DNA of 14,435 bases from the NCBI GenBank assembly GCA_947460165.1, contig CANHKH010000039.1, positions 1-14,435 of the forward strand, written 5' to 3'. The notes under the pieces were generated by a model that ran no database searches, was not told the DNA's origin, and saw only the letters and a list, made by a program, of their open reading frames with translations. Each line of letters opens with the position of its first letter. Position 1 is the first letter of the stretch. Shown here in pieces: positions 6,926-13,802 of this stretch. This stretch comes from Comamonadaceae bacterium (GTDB lineage Bacteria > Pseudomonadota > Gammaproteobacteria > Burkholderiales > Burkholderiaceae_C). Position numbers and translations under genes: made by a program.

Positions 6926-7732
6926 ATGACTGCCGGGAACAGCATCGCCGACCCCGCCATTTCCATAGACCGGCTGACCGTGCGTTTTGGCGCGCAGTCA
7001 GCGCGCCCGGTCTTGGCGGTGGATGACGTGTCGCTCCAGATTGCACAAGGGGAATTCGTCTCGCTGGTCGGACCCAGCGGCTGCGGCAAGACCACCATCC
7101 TCAATCTTTTGACGGGGTTATTGGCCGAACCGTGGCAAGGGCAGGTTCACCTCATGGGCCAGGTGCCAGCGCCGGGCAACCCGGCCTTGTCCTACATGTT
7201 GGCTCGGGATTGCCTGTTCCCGTGGCGCACGGCGCTGCAAAACGCCAGCTACGGCATGGAGCTGCGCAAGGTCGATCCGGCCTTGCGCGACAGCCGTGCG
7301 CGCGACCTGCTCGCGCGCGTCGGCCTGGGCGATTTCATGGACAAGTACCCCAAGGCGCTTTCGCATGGCATGCGTCAGCGTTGCGCTTTGGCGCGCACCT
7401 TTGCCCTGGATGCGCCCGTCTTGTTGATGGACGAGCCTTTCGGGGCCTTGGACGCGCAGACCAAGTTGCAACTCGAGGATCTGTTGCTCGGACTGTGGAG
7501 CGAACATCGCCGTACGGTGGTGTTTGTCACCCACGACCTCGCCGAAGCAGTGGCCATGTCCGACCGTGTGGTCGTGATGTGCCCGCGCCCGGGGCGCATC
7601 CTGGCCGATGTCCGGATTGATCTCGAGCGCCCGCGCAGCATTCGCGCGCTGCAACAAGATAGGCGATTTCATGAAATCTATTCCCACATCTGGGGCCTGC
7701 TGGAATCCGGAGTAGCCAACGATGAAAAATAA
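6926..7732 (+). CDS. ABC importer ATPase (SsuB/TauB-like) with non-standard Q-loop and signature
   Basis: This 268-residue cytoplasmic ATPase powers the importer. Walker A is GPSGCGKTT (49-57), Walker B VLLMDEP with D169 and E170, the D-loop GALDAQT, and the switch histidine H203 in FVTHDLAEA. Two motifs depart from the norm: the Q-loop position reads SYMLARDCLFPW, with Ala93 where a glutamine is usual, and the signature is LSHGM (145-149) rather than LSGGQ or LSGGM. Both look like subgroup traits rather than decay, because the rest is well conserved. It overlaps the permease gene by 11 bases, and its start has no clear ribosome site, so translation may be coupled to upstream genes. Confidence 0.92.
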   Translation: MTAGNSIADPAISIDRLTVRFGAQSARPVLAVDDVSLQIAQGEFVSLVGPSGCGKTTILNLLTGLLAEPWQGQVHLMGQVPAPGNPALSYMLARDCLFPWRTALQNASYGMELRKVDPALRDSRARDLLARVGLGDFMDKYPKALSHGMRQRCALARTFALDAPVLLMDEPFGALDAQTKLQLEDLLLGLWSEHRRTVVFVTHDLAEAVAMSDRVVVMCPRPGRILADVRIDLERPRSIRALQQDRRFHEIYSHIWGLLESGVANDEK

Positions 7733-8480
7733 GCGCACCCGCGAGTTGTTGGCGCACATCTTGTTTGTGACACTGTTCCTGGCTGGCTGGGAATGGCTGG
7801 CCCGCGCCGGGGCGATCAACGTCGGCTTTATCGGCCAACCCTCGCGCATTGCGAACTACCTCGTCCAGGGTTTCGCGCTGGGAGGAAAGCTGTGGGTTGA
7901 CCTCGGTTTCACGCTCCTGGCGGCCGCTGTCGCATTTGTGGCGGGCAGCCTGCTGGCTTTTGCGTTTGGCTTGCTGTTCACTTTTCTTCCGACTTTGGAA
8001 AAAGCGTTCAATCCCTATTTGACGCTGCTCAATGCGATGCCGCGCATCGCACTGGCCCCCTTGTTCCTCTTGTGGTTCGGACTTGGCATAGGTTCTAAGA
8101 TCGCGCTGGGTTTCAGCCTGGTGTTTTTCATCGTGCTTTCGGCAACGGTGGCCGGCATGCGGGGCGTCGACAGCGACCACCTGGTGCTCTCGCGTGCCAT
8201 CGGGGCTTCGCCCACCCAGATGTTCTTCAAGGTGACGCTGCCATCGGCGGTGCCGGTGATTTTTTCGGGCTTGCGGCTGGCATTGATCTTCTCACTGCTG
8301 GGCGTGGTCGGCGCAGAGCTGATCGCCGCGGAACGTGGGCTGGGCCAGACACTGGCGTACCTGCAGTCCACCTTCAACACCAACGGCGTCATGGCCATCT
8401 TGTTCCTGCTGGCGGTGATCGGCCTTGCCCTGACGACCGCCATGAACTGGCTTGAACGGCATTTGCTCGCTTGGAAATAG
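7722..8480 (+). CDS. ABC importer permease (SsuC/TauC-like)
   Basis: This 252-residue inner-membrane protein has about six hydrophobic segments, beginning with LLAHILFVTLFLAGWEWLA and ending with AILFLLAVIGLALTTAM. The cytoplasmic EAA-type loop that docks on the ATPase is seen at about residues 158-185 (SRAIGASPTQMFFKVTLP, then SAVPVIFSGLRLAL). Only one permease is present, as is usual for SsuABC/TauABC systems, where it works as a homodimer. GGAG at 7709-7712 lies 9 bases before the ATG, and the first codons overlap the end of the ATPase gene. The next gene starts 280 bases further on. Confidence 0.92.
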   Translation: MKNKRTRELLAHILFVTLFLAGWEWLARAGAINVGFIGQPSRIANYLVQGFALGGKLWVDLGFTLLAAAVAFVAGSLLAFAFGLLFTFLPTLEKAFNPYLTLLNAMPRIALAPLFLLWFGLGIGSKIALGFSLVFFIVLSATVAGMRGVDSDHLVLSRAIGASPTQMFFKVTLPSAVPVIFSGLRLALIFSLLGVVGAELIAAERGLGQTLAYLQSTFNTNGVMAILFLLAVIGLALTTAMNWLERHLLAWK

Positions 8481-8760
8481 AACACGACCACCGCATCATG
8501 GGCGTGGTGCAGCAAGCCGACTTGCATGCTTTGGTCGCCGGCGCGCGCAGCGATTGGCTCTGCACGCACCTGGGTGCGCAGGCGCAAACCTTCACTGGCA
8601 AATCGGGCACAGGCAGCGCCATCATGCAAGATACTGTAAGCGGTGACTCGCTCTGCGGTCTGACCGGCACCAGCACGCCCGGCTGGGGTAGGCAGCCAGG
8701 GCGAAGTTCACCGCAGTTCTGCACTCCAGTGCAGACCATCCACTTGAAGGTATTTGACCA
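8481..8760. other. 280-base intergenic region with no recognised gene
   Basis: No recognisable protein is seen here. A plus-strand frame stays open across the region to the sulfatase start, and minus-strand frames are open as well, but none has family motifs or a ribosome site. The region holds two perfect dyads: CGCACC-TG-GGTGCG at 8565-8578 and TCTGCACT-CC-AGTGCAGA at 8718-8735. It is much longer than the other gaps in the operon, so it may hold a separate promoter for the downstream genes or the remains of a lost gene. I found no convincing -35/-10 pair. Confidence 0.5.
8718..8735. promoter_or_regulatory. Perfect 8-bp-arm inverted repeat before the sulfatase gene
   Basis: TCTGCACTCCAGTGCAGA is fully symmetric apart from its two central bases and ends 25 bases before the sulfatase ATG. 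It could be an operator, for example for the IclR protein encoded at the end of this gene set, or an RNA hairpin in the leader. A ribosome site, GAAGG, follows at about 8746-8750. The symmetry is certain; the role is not. Confidence 0.45.
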
Positions 8761-10377
8761 ATGAGTTCGATTCGACCCGCTGGCGGCCGGCCAAGCCGCC
8801 CTAATTTTTTGGTGATCGTGACCGATCAGCATCGTGCGGACCACCTCGGCTGCGCTGGCAATGCGATTGTGCGCACGCCGCATATTGACAGGCTGGCCGC
8901 GACCGGCAGGCGCTACGAGCGCTTTCATGTCTCCACGCCCATCTGCATGCCCAATCGTGCGACTTTCTTCACCGGGCGCATGCCGTCTTTGCATGGCTCT
9001 CACTGCAATGGCGCGCCCCTTGATTTGAATGCCAACACGATGTTGTGGCTGCTGCGCGATGCCGGTTACCGCACGCATCTGGTCGGCAAGTCACATCTGC
9101 AAAACATGACAGGCCGCGATGCGGTCATGCCCAGGCCCGCCATGGCCGGACAAGCGCCTGCACCAGAGCTCAGCGAAGCGCGACTGGGGATGTGGCGCAA
9201 CGGCCGCTACGACCAAGAAAACACCGTCTTGTGGCAAGCCGATCCCGCGCATGGACTGGACCTGCCCTACTATGGTTTCGATGCGGTCGATCTGTGCACG
9301 ATGCACGGCGATGTGGTGGGAGGAGCTTACCGCCGCTGGTTGCTAGACCGCTGCCCTGAGGCGGCTCAGTGGACAGGCCCGGGCAATTCAGAAGCAGACG
9401 CTCGCTACCGACTGCCCCAGGCCTATCGCACACGTCTGCCCGAGGAGCTCTATCCAACGTCCTACGTGGTCGAGATGGCCGAGGCCGCACTGCATGAATC
9501 GGCCAAGCAGCAGCAACCCTTTTTCATCAGCGTTTGTTTCCCGGACCCGCACCATCCCTTCACACCGCCCGGCCGGTACTGGGACATGTACAACCCCGAT
9601 TCGATTCCGGTGCCGCAGTCGCTAGGCAGTGCCAACGTGACGCCTGCACTGGCCCACCTGCGGGCCGAACGCGCACTGGGCCGTGCAAACACCCTGGGCA
9701 CCATGCCATTTGCGGTGGATGAACGCGAGGCGCGCGAGGCCATTGCCTTGAGCTACGGCATGATCACCATGGTGGACGACGGCATAGGACGGATCATGCA
9801 GACCCTGGCCGATGTGGGACAACTCGACAATACGGTGGTTATATTTACAAGCGATCATGGCGACTTCATGGGCGACCATGGCCTGATGCTCAAGTCGACC
9901 CTGCATTACCAGGGCCTGGTGAAGGTCCCCTTTATCTGGAGCGAGCCAGGGATGCCGCAGCCGGGTGTCTCCACAGCAGCCTTGCACAGTACGCTGGATG
10001 TGGCACGTTCGGTGTTGGCCCGAGCCGGATTGCAGCCCTATTGGGGCATGCAGGGCATGGACCTCGCTGGGAGCCTGGCCGATCCCGCTGCGGCGGGTCA
10101 AGCGGCAGTGCTGGTCGAAGAGGACGGCCATGAGGTCGGCTTCGGATTCTCCGCGCCGGCTCGTGTACGGACGATACTGAGTGCGCATTGGCGCATGTCC
10201 ATTTATGAAGGCTGCGATTGGGGCGAGTTGTATGACTTGAGCCGCGACCCGCACGAGATGGTCAACCTGTTCGACGAGCCGGCCCATGGCAAGGTCCGCG
10301 CAGAACTTTTTGAGCAACTCGCTCGCCTGATGATGGCTCAGGCCGATCGCAGCCCGGCTCCTACCGCGCGCGCCTGA
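8761..10377 (+). CDS. Cys-type sulfatase / phosphonate monoester hydrolase family enzyme, cytosolic
   Basis: This 538-residue enzyme belongs to the alkaline phosphatase superfamily. The active-site motif ICMPNRATFFTGR has C62-x-P-x-R66, the signal for conversion of Cys to formylglycine, which cleaves sulfate or phosphonate/phosphate esters. Metal and substrate residues are visible: TDQHRAD (D22, Q23), GKSH (K110, H112), PDPHHPF (H264, H265), TSDHGDFMGDHG (D365, H366) and K378. The C-terminal region has the family ELYDLSRDPHEMVNL segment. It begins almost directly with the first strand (RPNFLVIV) and has no signal peptide, so it should act in the cytosol on an imported ester. GAAGG lies about 10 bases before the ATG. 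Choline-sulfatase-like, arylsulfatase and phosphodiesterase activities are all possible. Confidence 0.9.
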   Translation: MSSIRPAGGRPSRPNFLVIVTDQHRADHLGCAGNAIVRTPHIDRLAATGRRYERFHVSTPICMPNRATFFTGRMPSLHGSHCNGAPLDLNANTMLWLLRDAGYRTHLVGKSHLQNMTGRDAVMPRPAMAGQAPAPELSEARLGMWRNGRYDQENTVLWQADPAHGLDLPYYGFDAVDLCTMHGDVVGGAYRRWLLDRCPEAAQWTGPGNSEADARYRLPQAYRTRLPEELYPTSYVVEMAEAALHESAKQQQPFFISVCFPDPHHPFTPPGRYWDMYNPDSIPVPQSLGSANVTPALAHLRAERALGRANTLGTMPFAVDEREAREAIALSYGMITMVDDGIGRIMQTLADVGQLDNTVVIFTSDHGDFMGDHGLMLKSTLHYQGLVKVPFIWSEPGMPQPGVSTAALHSTLDVARSVLARAGLQPYWGMQGMDLAGSLADPAAAGQAAVLVEEDGHEVGFGFSAPARVRTILSAHWRMSIYEGCDWGELYDLSRDPHEMVNLFDEPAHGKVRAELFEQLARLMMAQADRSPAPTARA

Positions 10378-10416
10378 CACACCAAAGACCCATGAAGTGA
10401 CCCACAAGGAACAAGT

Positions 10417-11532
10417 ATGACGACAGGGATGGTCTGGACCGAACGCGCGATGTGGCACGACTCCGGCAATCAGTTTGGACCACACAGTCAGTGGCTAGAA
10501 CCCATGCCCAGCCCGGAGAGCGCGGACAGCAAACGGCGCATACGGCATTTGCTCGATGCCAGTGGCCTGAGTGAACACCTGACTTGGATCAAGCCTGAGC
10601 CCGCTGACGAAGAGGCCCTGTTGCGCGTCCACAGCCTCGAATATCTGCAGCGCATCCGCACCACGGCCGAGCGCGGCGGCGGCAACATCGGCACCAAGGC
10701 CGCCACCCACATAGGCGCCAATGGTGATGAACTTGCGGCGCTCGCGGCGGGGGGAGCCATCAGCGCTGTGGATGCGGTCATCAGCGGTCAGGTGGACAAC
10801 GCCTACGTCCTGATGCGACCCCCTGGCCATCATGCCGAAAGGTCTGACGGAAAGGGATTTTGCATATTCAACAATGCCGCCGTCGCGGCACGTCATGCAC
10901 AGGTGGTGCATGGCCTCAAACGCATTGCACTGGTCGATTGGGATGCCCACCATGGCAACGGTGCACAGCAAATCTTTTGGGACGACCCGACGGTGCTGGC
11001 CATCTCGATTCACCAGGAGCGGGCTTTCCCGCAAAGCATAGGCGCAGTGGAGGAGTGTGGCGCTGGTGCCGGATTGGGCTACACCCTCAACATCCCTCTT
11101 CCGCCCGGAAGCGGTGAAGGCGCTTACCTGGCCGCGATGAATGACGTGGTGGCTCCAGCTTTGGAAATGTTCGAGCCAGACCTGATCATCGTGCCTTGTG
11201 GCTTCGATGCAGGGCACCTGGACCCCACCGCCCGCATGTTGCTCACCAGCGAAAGCTTCAGGCGCATGACTCAGATCATCAAAGCGCTAGCCGCACGGTT
11301 GTGTGGCGGGCGACTGGTGTTTGTTCACGAAGGCGGCTATGCCCTGCAATCGGTGCCCTTCCTGGCCCTTGCCACCTTCGAGGCTTTGTCTGGCCATCGC
11401 ACGCAAGTCAAGGACCCATTTCTTCCAACCATGCAGGCCTTGCCGATGCAACAGATCCAGCCACACCAGACCATGCTTGTGGAGGCGGCAGCGGCCATGG
11501 TGCGAGCTCATCCACCCAAGGCAAATCGATGA
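10417..11532 (+). CDS. HDAC-like zinc deacetylase / acetylpolyamine amidohydrolase family
   Basis: This 371-residue protein has the arginase/deacetylase fold and removes acyl groups from amines or amides using Zn2+. Conserved parts are MRPPGHHAERS with the catalytic pair H138/H139, the zinc-binding VDWDAHHGNG (D176, H178), CGFDAGHLDPTARM (D264) and the transition-state Tyr in EGGYAL (Y308). The N-terminus WTERAMWHDSG is typical of the bacterial class II-like group that includes acetylpolyamine amidohydrolases. AAGGA at 10406-10410 supports the ATG at 10417. It follows the sulfatase by 39 bases, and its stop overlaps the start of the second IclR gene. Next to an aminotransferase it could free an amine from an N-acetyl precursor, which is an inference from context. 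Confidence 0.91.
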   Translation: MTTGMVWTERAMWHDSGNQFGPHSQWLEPMPSPESADSKRRIRHLLDASGLSEHLTWIKPEPADEEALLRVHSLEYLQRIRTTAERGGGNIGTKAATHIGANGDELAALAAGGAISAVDAVISGQVDNAYVLMRPPGHHAERSDGKGFCIFNNAAVAARHAQVVHGLKRIALVDWDAHHGNGAQQIFWDDPTVLAISIHQERAFPQSIGAVEECGAGAGLGYTLNIPLPPGSGEGAYLAAMNDVVAPALEMFEPDLIIVPCGFDAGHLDPTARMLLTSESFRRMTQIIKALAARLCGGRLVFVHEGGYALQSVPFLALATFEALSGHRTQVKDPFLPTMQALPMQQIQPHQTMLVEAAAAMVRAHPPKANR

Positions 11533-12263
11533 AAACCATCCGCAAGGGCATCGCTGTGCTGGAGCAACTGTCCATGGCGAGCGGCATGCTGGGTGTCACC
11601 GAGTTGGCGACCGCGCTGGACATGGACAAAGCCATTGTTCACCGAATTCTGAAGACACTGGAAGAAGGCAAGCTGGTTCAGCAAGATGTCTCCAGCAAAC
11701 GCTACTCCCTAGGCATAGGTTTTGTGCAAATGGGCGGCCGATTCCTGGATCAGTTGGGCTTGCCCGAATTGGCGCATCCGCATTTGCTGCGTTTATGGGA
11801 GCGCTGCAACGAAACCGTGCACCTGTGCATTCAAAGCGATTTGCAGACTGTGCTCTTGCGCGTGTATGAAAGTCAGCAGGGCGTGCGTGTCTCGGCCAAG
11901 GTGGGCGACCAAGCACACCTGCACTCCACATCCACTGGCAAGGTCTTCCTCGCCTTCGGCTCAGCTGACCTGATCGAGCGTGCCATCGAGGCCGGATTGC
12001 CGCGGTGCCAGCCCCACACGATTCATACTGCCGAGCGATTGCGTGAAGAGCTCGCTCTTGTGCGCAGGCAGGGATATGCCACTGACATCGAGGAGTCCGA
12101 TCAGAATTACAGCGCGGTGGCCTTGCCCGTCTTCGGCGCCAAAGGTGAGTGTGTGGCCGCGGTCGCCGTCGCTATGCCGGTAGGCCGCATGCCGTCTACG
12201 CCAAATGCAGCGCTGCTGTCAGACTTGAAAGCGACCGTGAACGCAATTTCAAGGGCTGGTTGA
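11529..12263 (+). CDS. IclR-family transcriptional regulator, last gene of the plus-strand set
   Basis: This 244-residue regulator has a winged helix-turn-helix at about 1-62 (MKTIRKGIAVLEQLSMASG, then VTELATALDMDKAIVHRILKTLE and SLGIGFVQMG). The effector domain carries LHSTSTGKVFLAFGS (131-145) and the late NYSAVALPVFGAKGECV strand. The ATG at 11529 overlaps the deacetylase stop as ATGA, with AAGG about 7 bases upstream, so it is translationally coupled to the enzymes. Upstream in-frame starts would run through the deacetylase gene and are unlikely. It differs clearly from the IclR protein at 3352-4200, so two effectors may be sensed. Its binding site is unknown; the dyad at 8718-8735 is a candidate. 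Confidence 0.9.
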   Translation: MKTIRKGIAVLEQLSMASGMLGVTELATALDMDKAIVHRILKTLEEGKLVQQDVSSKRYSLGIGFVQMGGRFLDQLGLPELAHPHLLRLWERCNETVHLCIQSDLQTVLLRVYESQQGVRVSAKVGDQAHLHSTSTGKVFLAFGSADLIERAIEAGLPRCQPHTIHTAERLREELALVRRQGYATDIEESDQNYSAVALPVFGAKGECVAAVAVAMPVGRMPSTPNAALLSDLKATVNAISRAG

Positions 12264-12272
12264 TTGACCCCC

Positions 12273-12298
12273 TTGATGCACAGGGTGTGGCGCATCAA
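12273..12298. terminator. Possible hairpin terminator between convergent genes
   Basis: TTGATGC (12273-12279) and GCATCAA (12292-12298) form a 7-bp stem, with ACA/TGT able to extend it past a small bulge. It starts ten bases after the IclR stop and lies before the end of the convergent binding-protein gene. There is no T-tract, so it is at best a weak or factor-dependent terminator. Confidence 0.35.
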
Positions 12299-12324
12299 AG
12301 ATGGGGCGATTTCAAGGCAACCGT

Positions 12325-13308
12325 TCATTCGATGCGTATTTTTCCGGCCTTGAGCAGGCGGGCCCAGCGGGCCTGGTCGCTCTTGATCTGAGCGACGCTG
12401 GCCGCACTGGTGCGCTCTATCAGGTCAACGCCCTGTTTGTCAAAACTCTGGCGCAAGGCCGGGTCTTGCTGTGCGGCACGCAAAGCCGAATCCAGTCGCG
12501 CTTGGATGCCTGGGGGGGTGGCCACAGGCGCGGCGACAGCCCACCACACATCGGTGTCCTCGCCAAGTCCTTGAATGCCCAGCTCAAAGAAGGTGGGCAC
12601 ATCGGGAAGCGATGCCGATCGGCGCCTACCCGTCGTGGCCAAGACTGCCAGCTTTTTATCCTGAGCGTTCTGCAAGGCCACAGGCATCCCCACGAACATC
12701 AGATCGAGTCTTCCGGCCAGAAAGTCGGCCATGGCAGGACCGGCACCGCGGTAGGGTGCGTGCAACAGTCGGGTGCCGGTGGCATCTTCAAACAAGGCGC
12801 CCACAAGATGCGATGGCGTGCCGTTACCGGCAGAGCCGAAGCTGAGCTTGTCCGGCTGCTCCTTAGCGATTCGCAGCAAAGAGGCCATATCGGTGATGCC
12901 CGAGGAGCGATTGGCCATCAGAACGTTGGACTGGCCCGCGACGGTCCGGATCACGGCGTAATCGCGCAACGTGTCATAACCTGCCGAGGCTGAGAGCTGG
13001 GGCAAAAGCGTGAGCTGACCGTCTCCTGCAAACATCACCGTGTAGCCGTCCGGTTCGGCCCGCGCGAGGGCTTGCGCCGCGACTGCCCCGCCAGCGCCTG
13101 GCCGGTTCTCGACCACCACAGTCTGTCCCAGCGCCTTTCCCAGGGCCAGCGCCGTCAGACGCGCCAGGATATCGGTGGGTCCACCGGGGGCGAATCCGAC
13201 CAGCATGCGAAGCGGCCGAGCGGGAAACTCCTGTGCCCGCGATAGGCCTGGGACAGACAGGGAAAGGGCAGTCATGGCCGCGAACTGGCGCCGCGTGATG
13301 GGGTTCAT
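12325..13308 (-). CDS. Bug/TctC-family tripartite tricarboxylate transporter binding protein
   Basis: This 327-residue exported protein captures a small carboxylate or similar ligand in the periplasm. The signal peptide has a Tat-like motif TRRQF (residues 5-9), a hydrophobic run ending in LSLSVPGL, and likely cleavage after SRA (before Q26). Family features follow: ARPLRMLVGFAPGGPTDILAR, VVVENRPGAGG, PDGYTVMFA, LHAPYRGAGPAMADFLAGRLDLMF and the late DVPTFFELG segment. The ATG at 13308 has AGGAG about 8 bases upstream; the frame stays open to 13455 but without a ribosome site. No TctA or TctB membrane gene is nearby, which is common for Bug proteins in Burkholderiales. It converges on the catabolic set, so a link to that pathway is possible but unproven. 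Confidence 0.92.
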   Translation of the reverse strand: MNPITRRQFAAMTALSLSVPGLSRAQEFPARPLRMLVGFAPGGPTDILARLTALALGKALGQTVVVENRPGAGGAVAAQALARAEPDGYTVMFAGDGQLTLLPQLSASAGYDTLRDYAVIRTVAGQSNVLMANRSSGITDMASLLRIAKEQPDKLSFGSAGNGTPSHLVGALFEDATGTRLLHAPYRGAGPAMADFLAGRLDLMFVGMPVALQNAQDKKLAVLATTGRRRSASLPDVPTFFELGIQGLGEDTDVWWAVAAPVATPPGIQARLDSALRAAQQDPALRQSFDKQGVDLIERTSAASVAQIKSDQARWARLLKAGKIRIE

Positions 13309-13484
13309 CGCTTGTCTCCTGAGGTGCTGAAATCTTGCATCATTGTTATTGAGTATCTGAGCCCGGTCCAGCCGGTGCAATGCAAAGTTCAAACCGGGAA
13401 ATCTGGGCCGCCTTGAACTGCTTATGGCGTCGTTCGCAGTGATCAATTCACGCAAGGACTTTCGAGTTGTCGTTAAAGTAAAAG

Positions 13485-13517
13485 TGAACAGTTCAAATGA
13501 GATCGGTGTATAAACAC
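13485..13517 (+). promoter_or_regulatory. Candidate promoter and dyads of the right-hand toxin-antitoxin pair
   Basis: TATAAA (13509-13514) is a good -10, and TGAACA (13485-13490) a weak -35 at 18 bases. TGAAC-A-GTTCA (13485-13495) is a perfect dyad over the -35. GTGTATAAACAC (13506-13517) is near-palindromic over the -10. Such paired sites suit autorepression by a ribbon-helix-helix antitoxin, inferred from family behaviour. Confidence 0.45.
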
Positions 13518-13541
13518 CTTCACATCTTCACACCTTCACAC
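13518..13541. repeat. Three tandem 8-bp repeats in the antitoxin leader
   Basis: CTTCACAT, CTTCACAC and CTTCACAC follow one another directly, 22 bases before the antitoxin ATG. They lie in the probable 5' leader just after the -10 element. Copy-number slippage here would change the leader length; no other role can be read. Confidence 0.8.
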
Positions 13542-13562
13542 CACTTTCTTTGAAAGACTGCC

Positions 13563-13802
13563 ATGACCACCGTTCGCTGGAATATCGCGGTATCGCCTGA
13601 GGTGGATCAGTCGGTTCGCATGTTCATCGCCGCTCAGGGCGGTAGCCGCAAAGGGACGCTATCGAGTTTTATTGAGGAGGCTGTGCGCGCTCACCTGCTG
13701 GAGCGCGCCGCAGCGCAAGCCAAAACCGCAGCCACAGGCATGAGCGAAGCGGAACTGGGCGATCTGATTGACGAGGCGGTGCAATGGGCGCGTGAGCGCT
13801 GA
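13563..13802 (+). CDS. Putative ribbon-helix-helix (CopG-like) antitoxin
   Basis: This 79-residue protein starts with a strand-like MTTVRWNIAVSPEVDQSVRMFIAA, followed by a helix containing GTLSSFIEEAVRAHLLERA, which resembles the CopG/Arc ribbon-helix-helix DNA-binding layout. The C-terminal part (SEAELGDLIDEAVQWARER) is a likely amphipathic toxin-binding helix. GAAAG lies about 6 bases before the ATG. The stop overlaps the toxin ATG by one base, as in coupled toxin-antitoxin operons. It is unrelated in sequence to the VapB at the left end. The role is inferred mainly from fold pattern and its PIN neighbour. Confidence 0.8.
   Translation: MTTVRWNIAVSPEVDQSVRMFIAAQGGSRKGTLSSFIEEAVRAHLLERAAAQAKTAATGMSEAELGDLIDEAVQWARER

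Noticed and set aside
8471..8764. 97-codon plus-strand frame between permease and sulfatase
   Set aside because: It begins inside the permease gene at a TTG, lacks a ribosome site and has no family motifs. It could be a remnant, but this cannot be supported.
9622..10485. 287-codon minus-strand frame
   Set aside because: Antisense to the sulfatase and the start of the deacetylase, with no motifs.
11196..11528. Upstream extension of the second IclR gene
   Set aside because: It would translate through the deacetylase in another frame; the ATG at 11529 matches the normal IclR N-terminus and has a ribosome site.
13309..13455. Upstream extension of the Bug-type gene
   Set aside because: It would bury the signal peptide, and the ATG at 13308 has a strong ribosome site.
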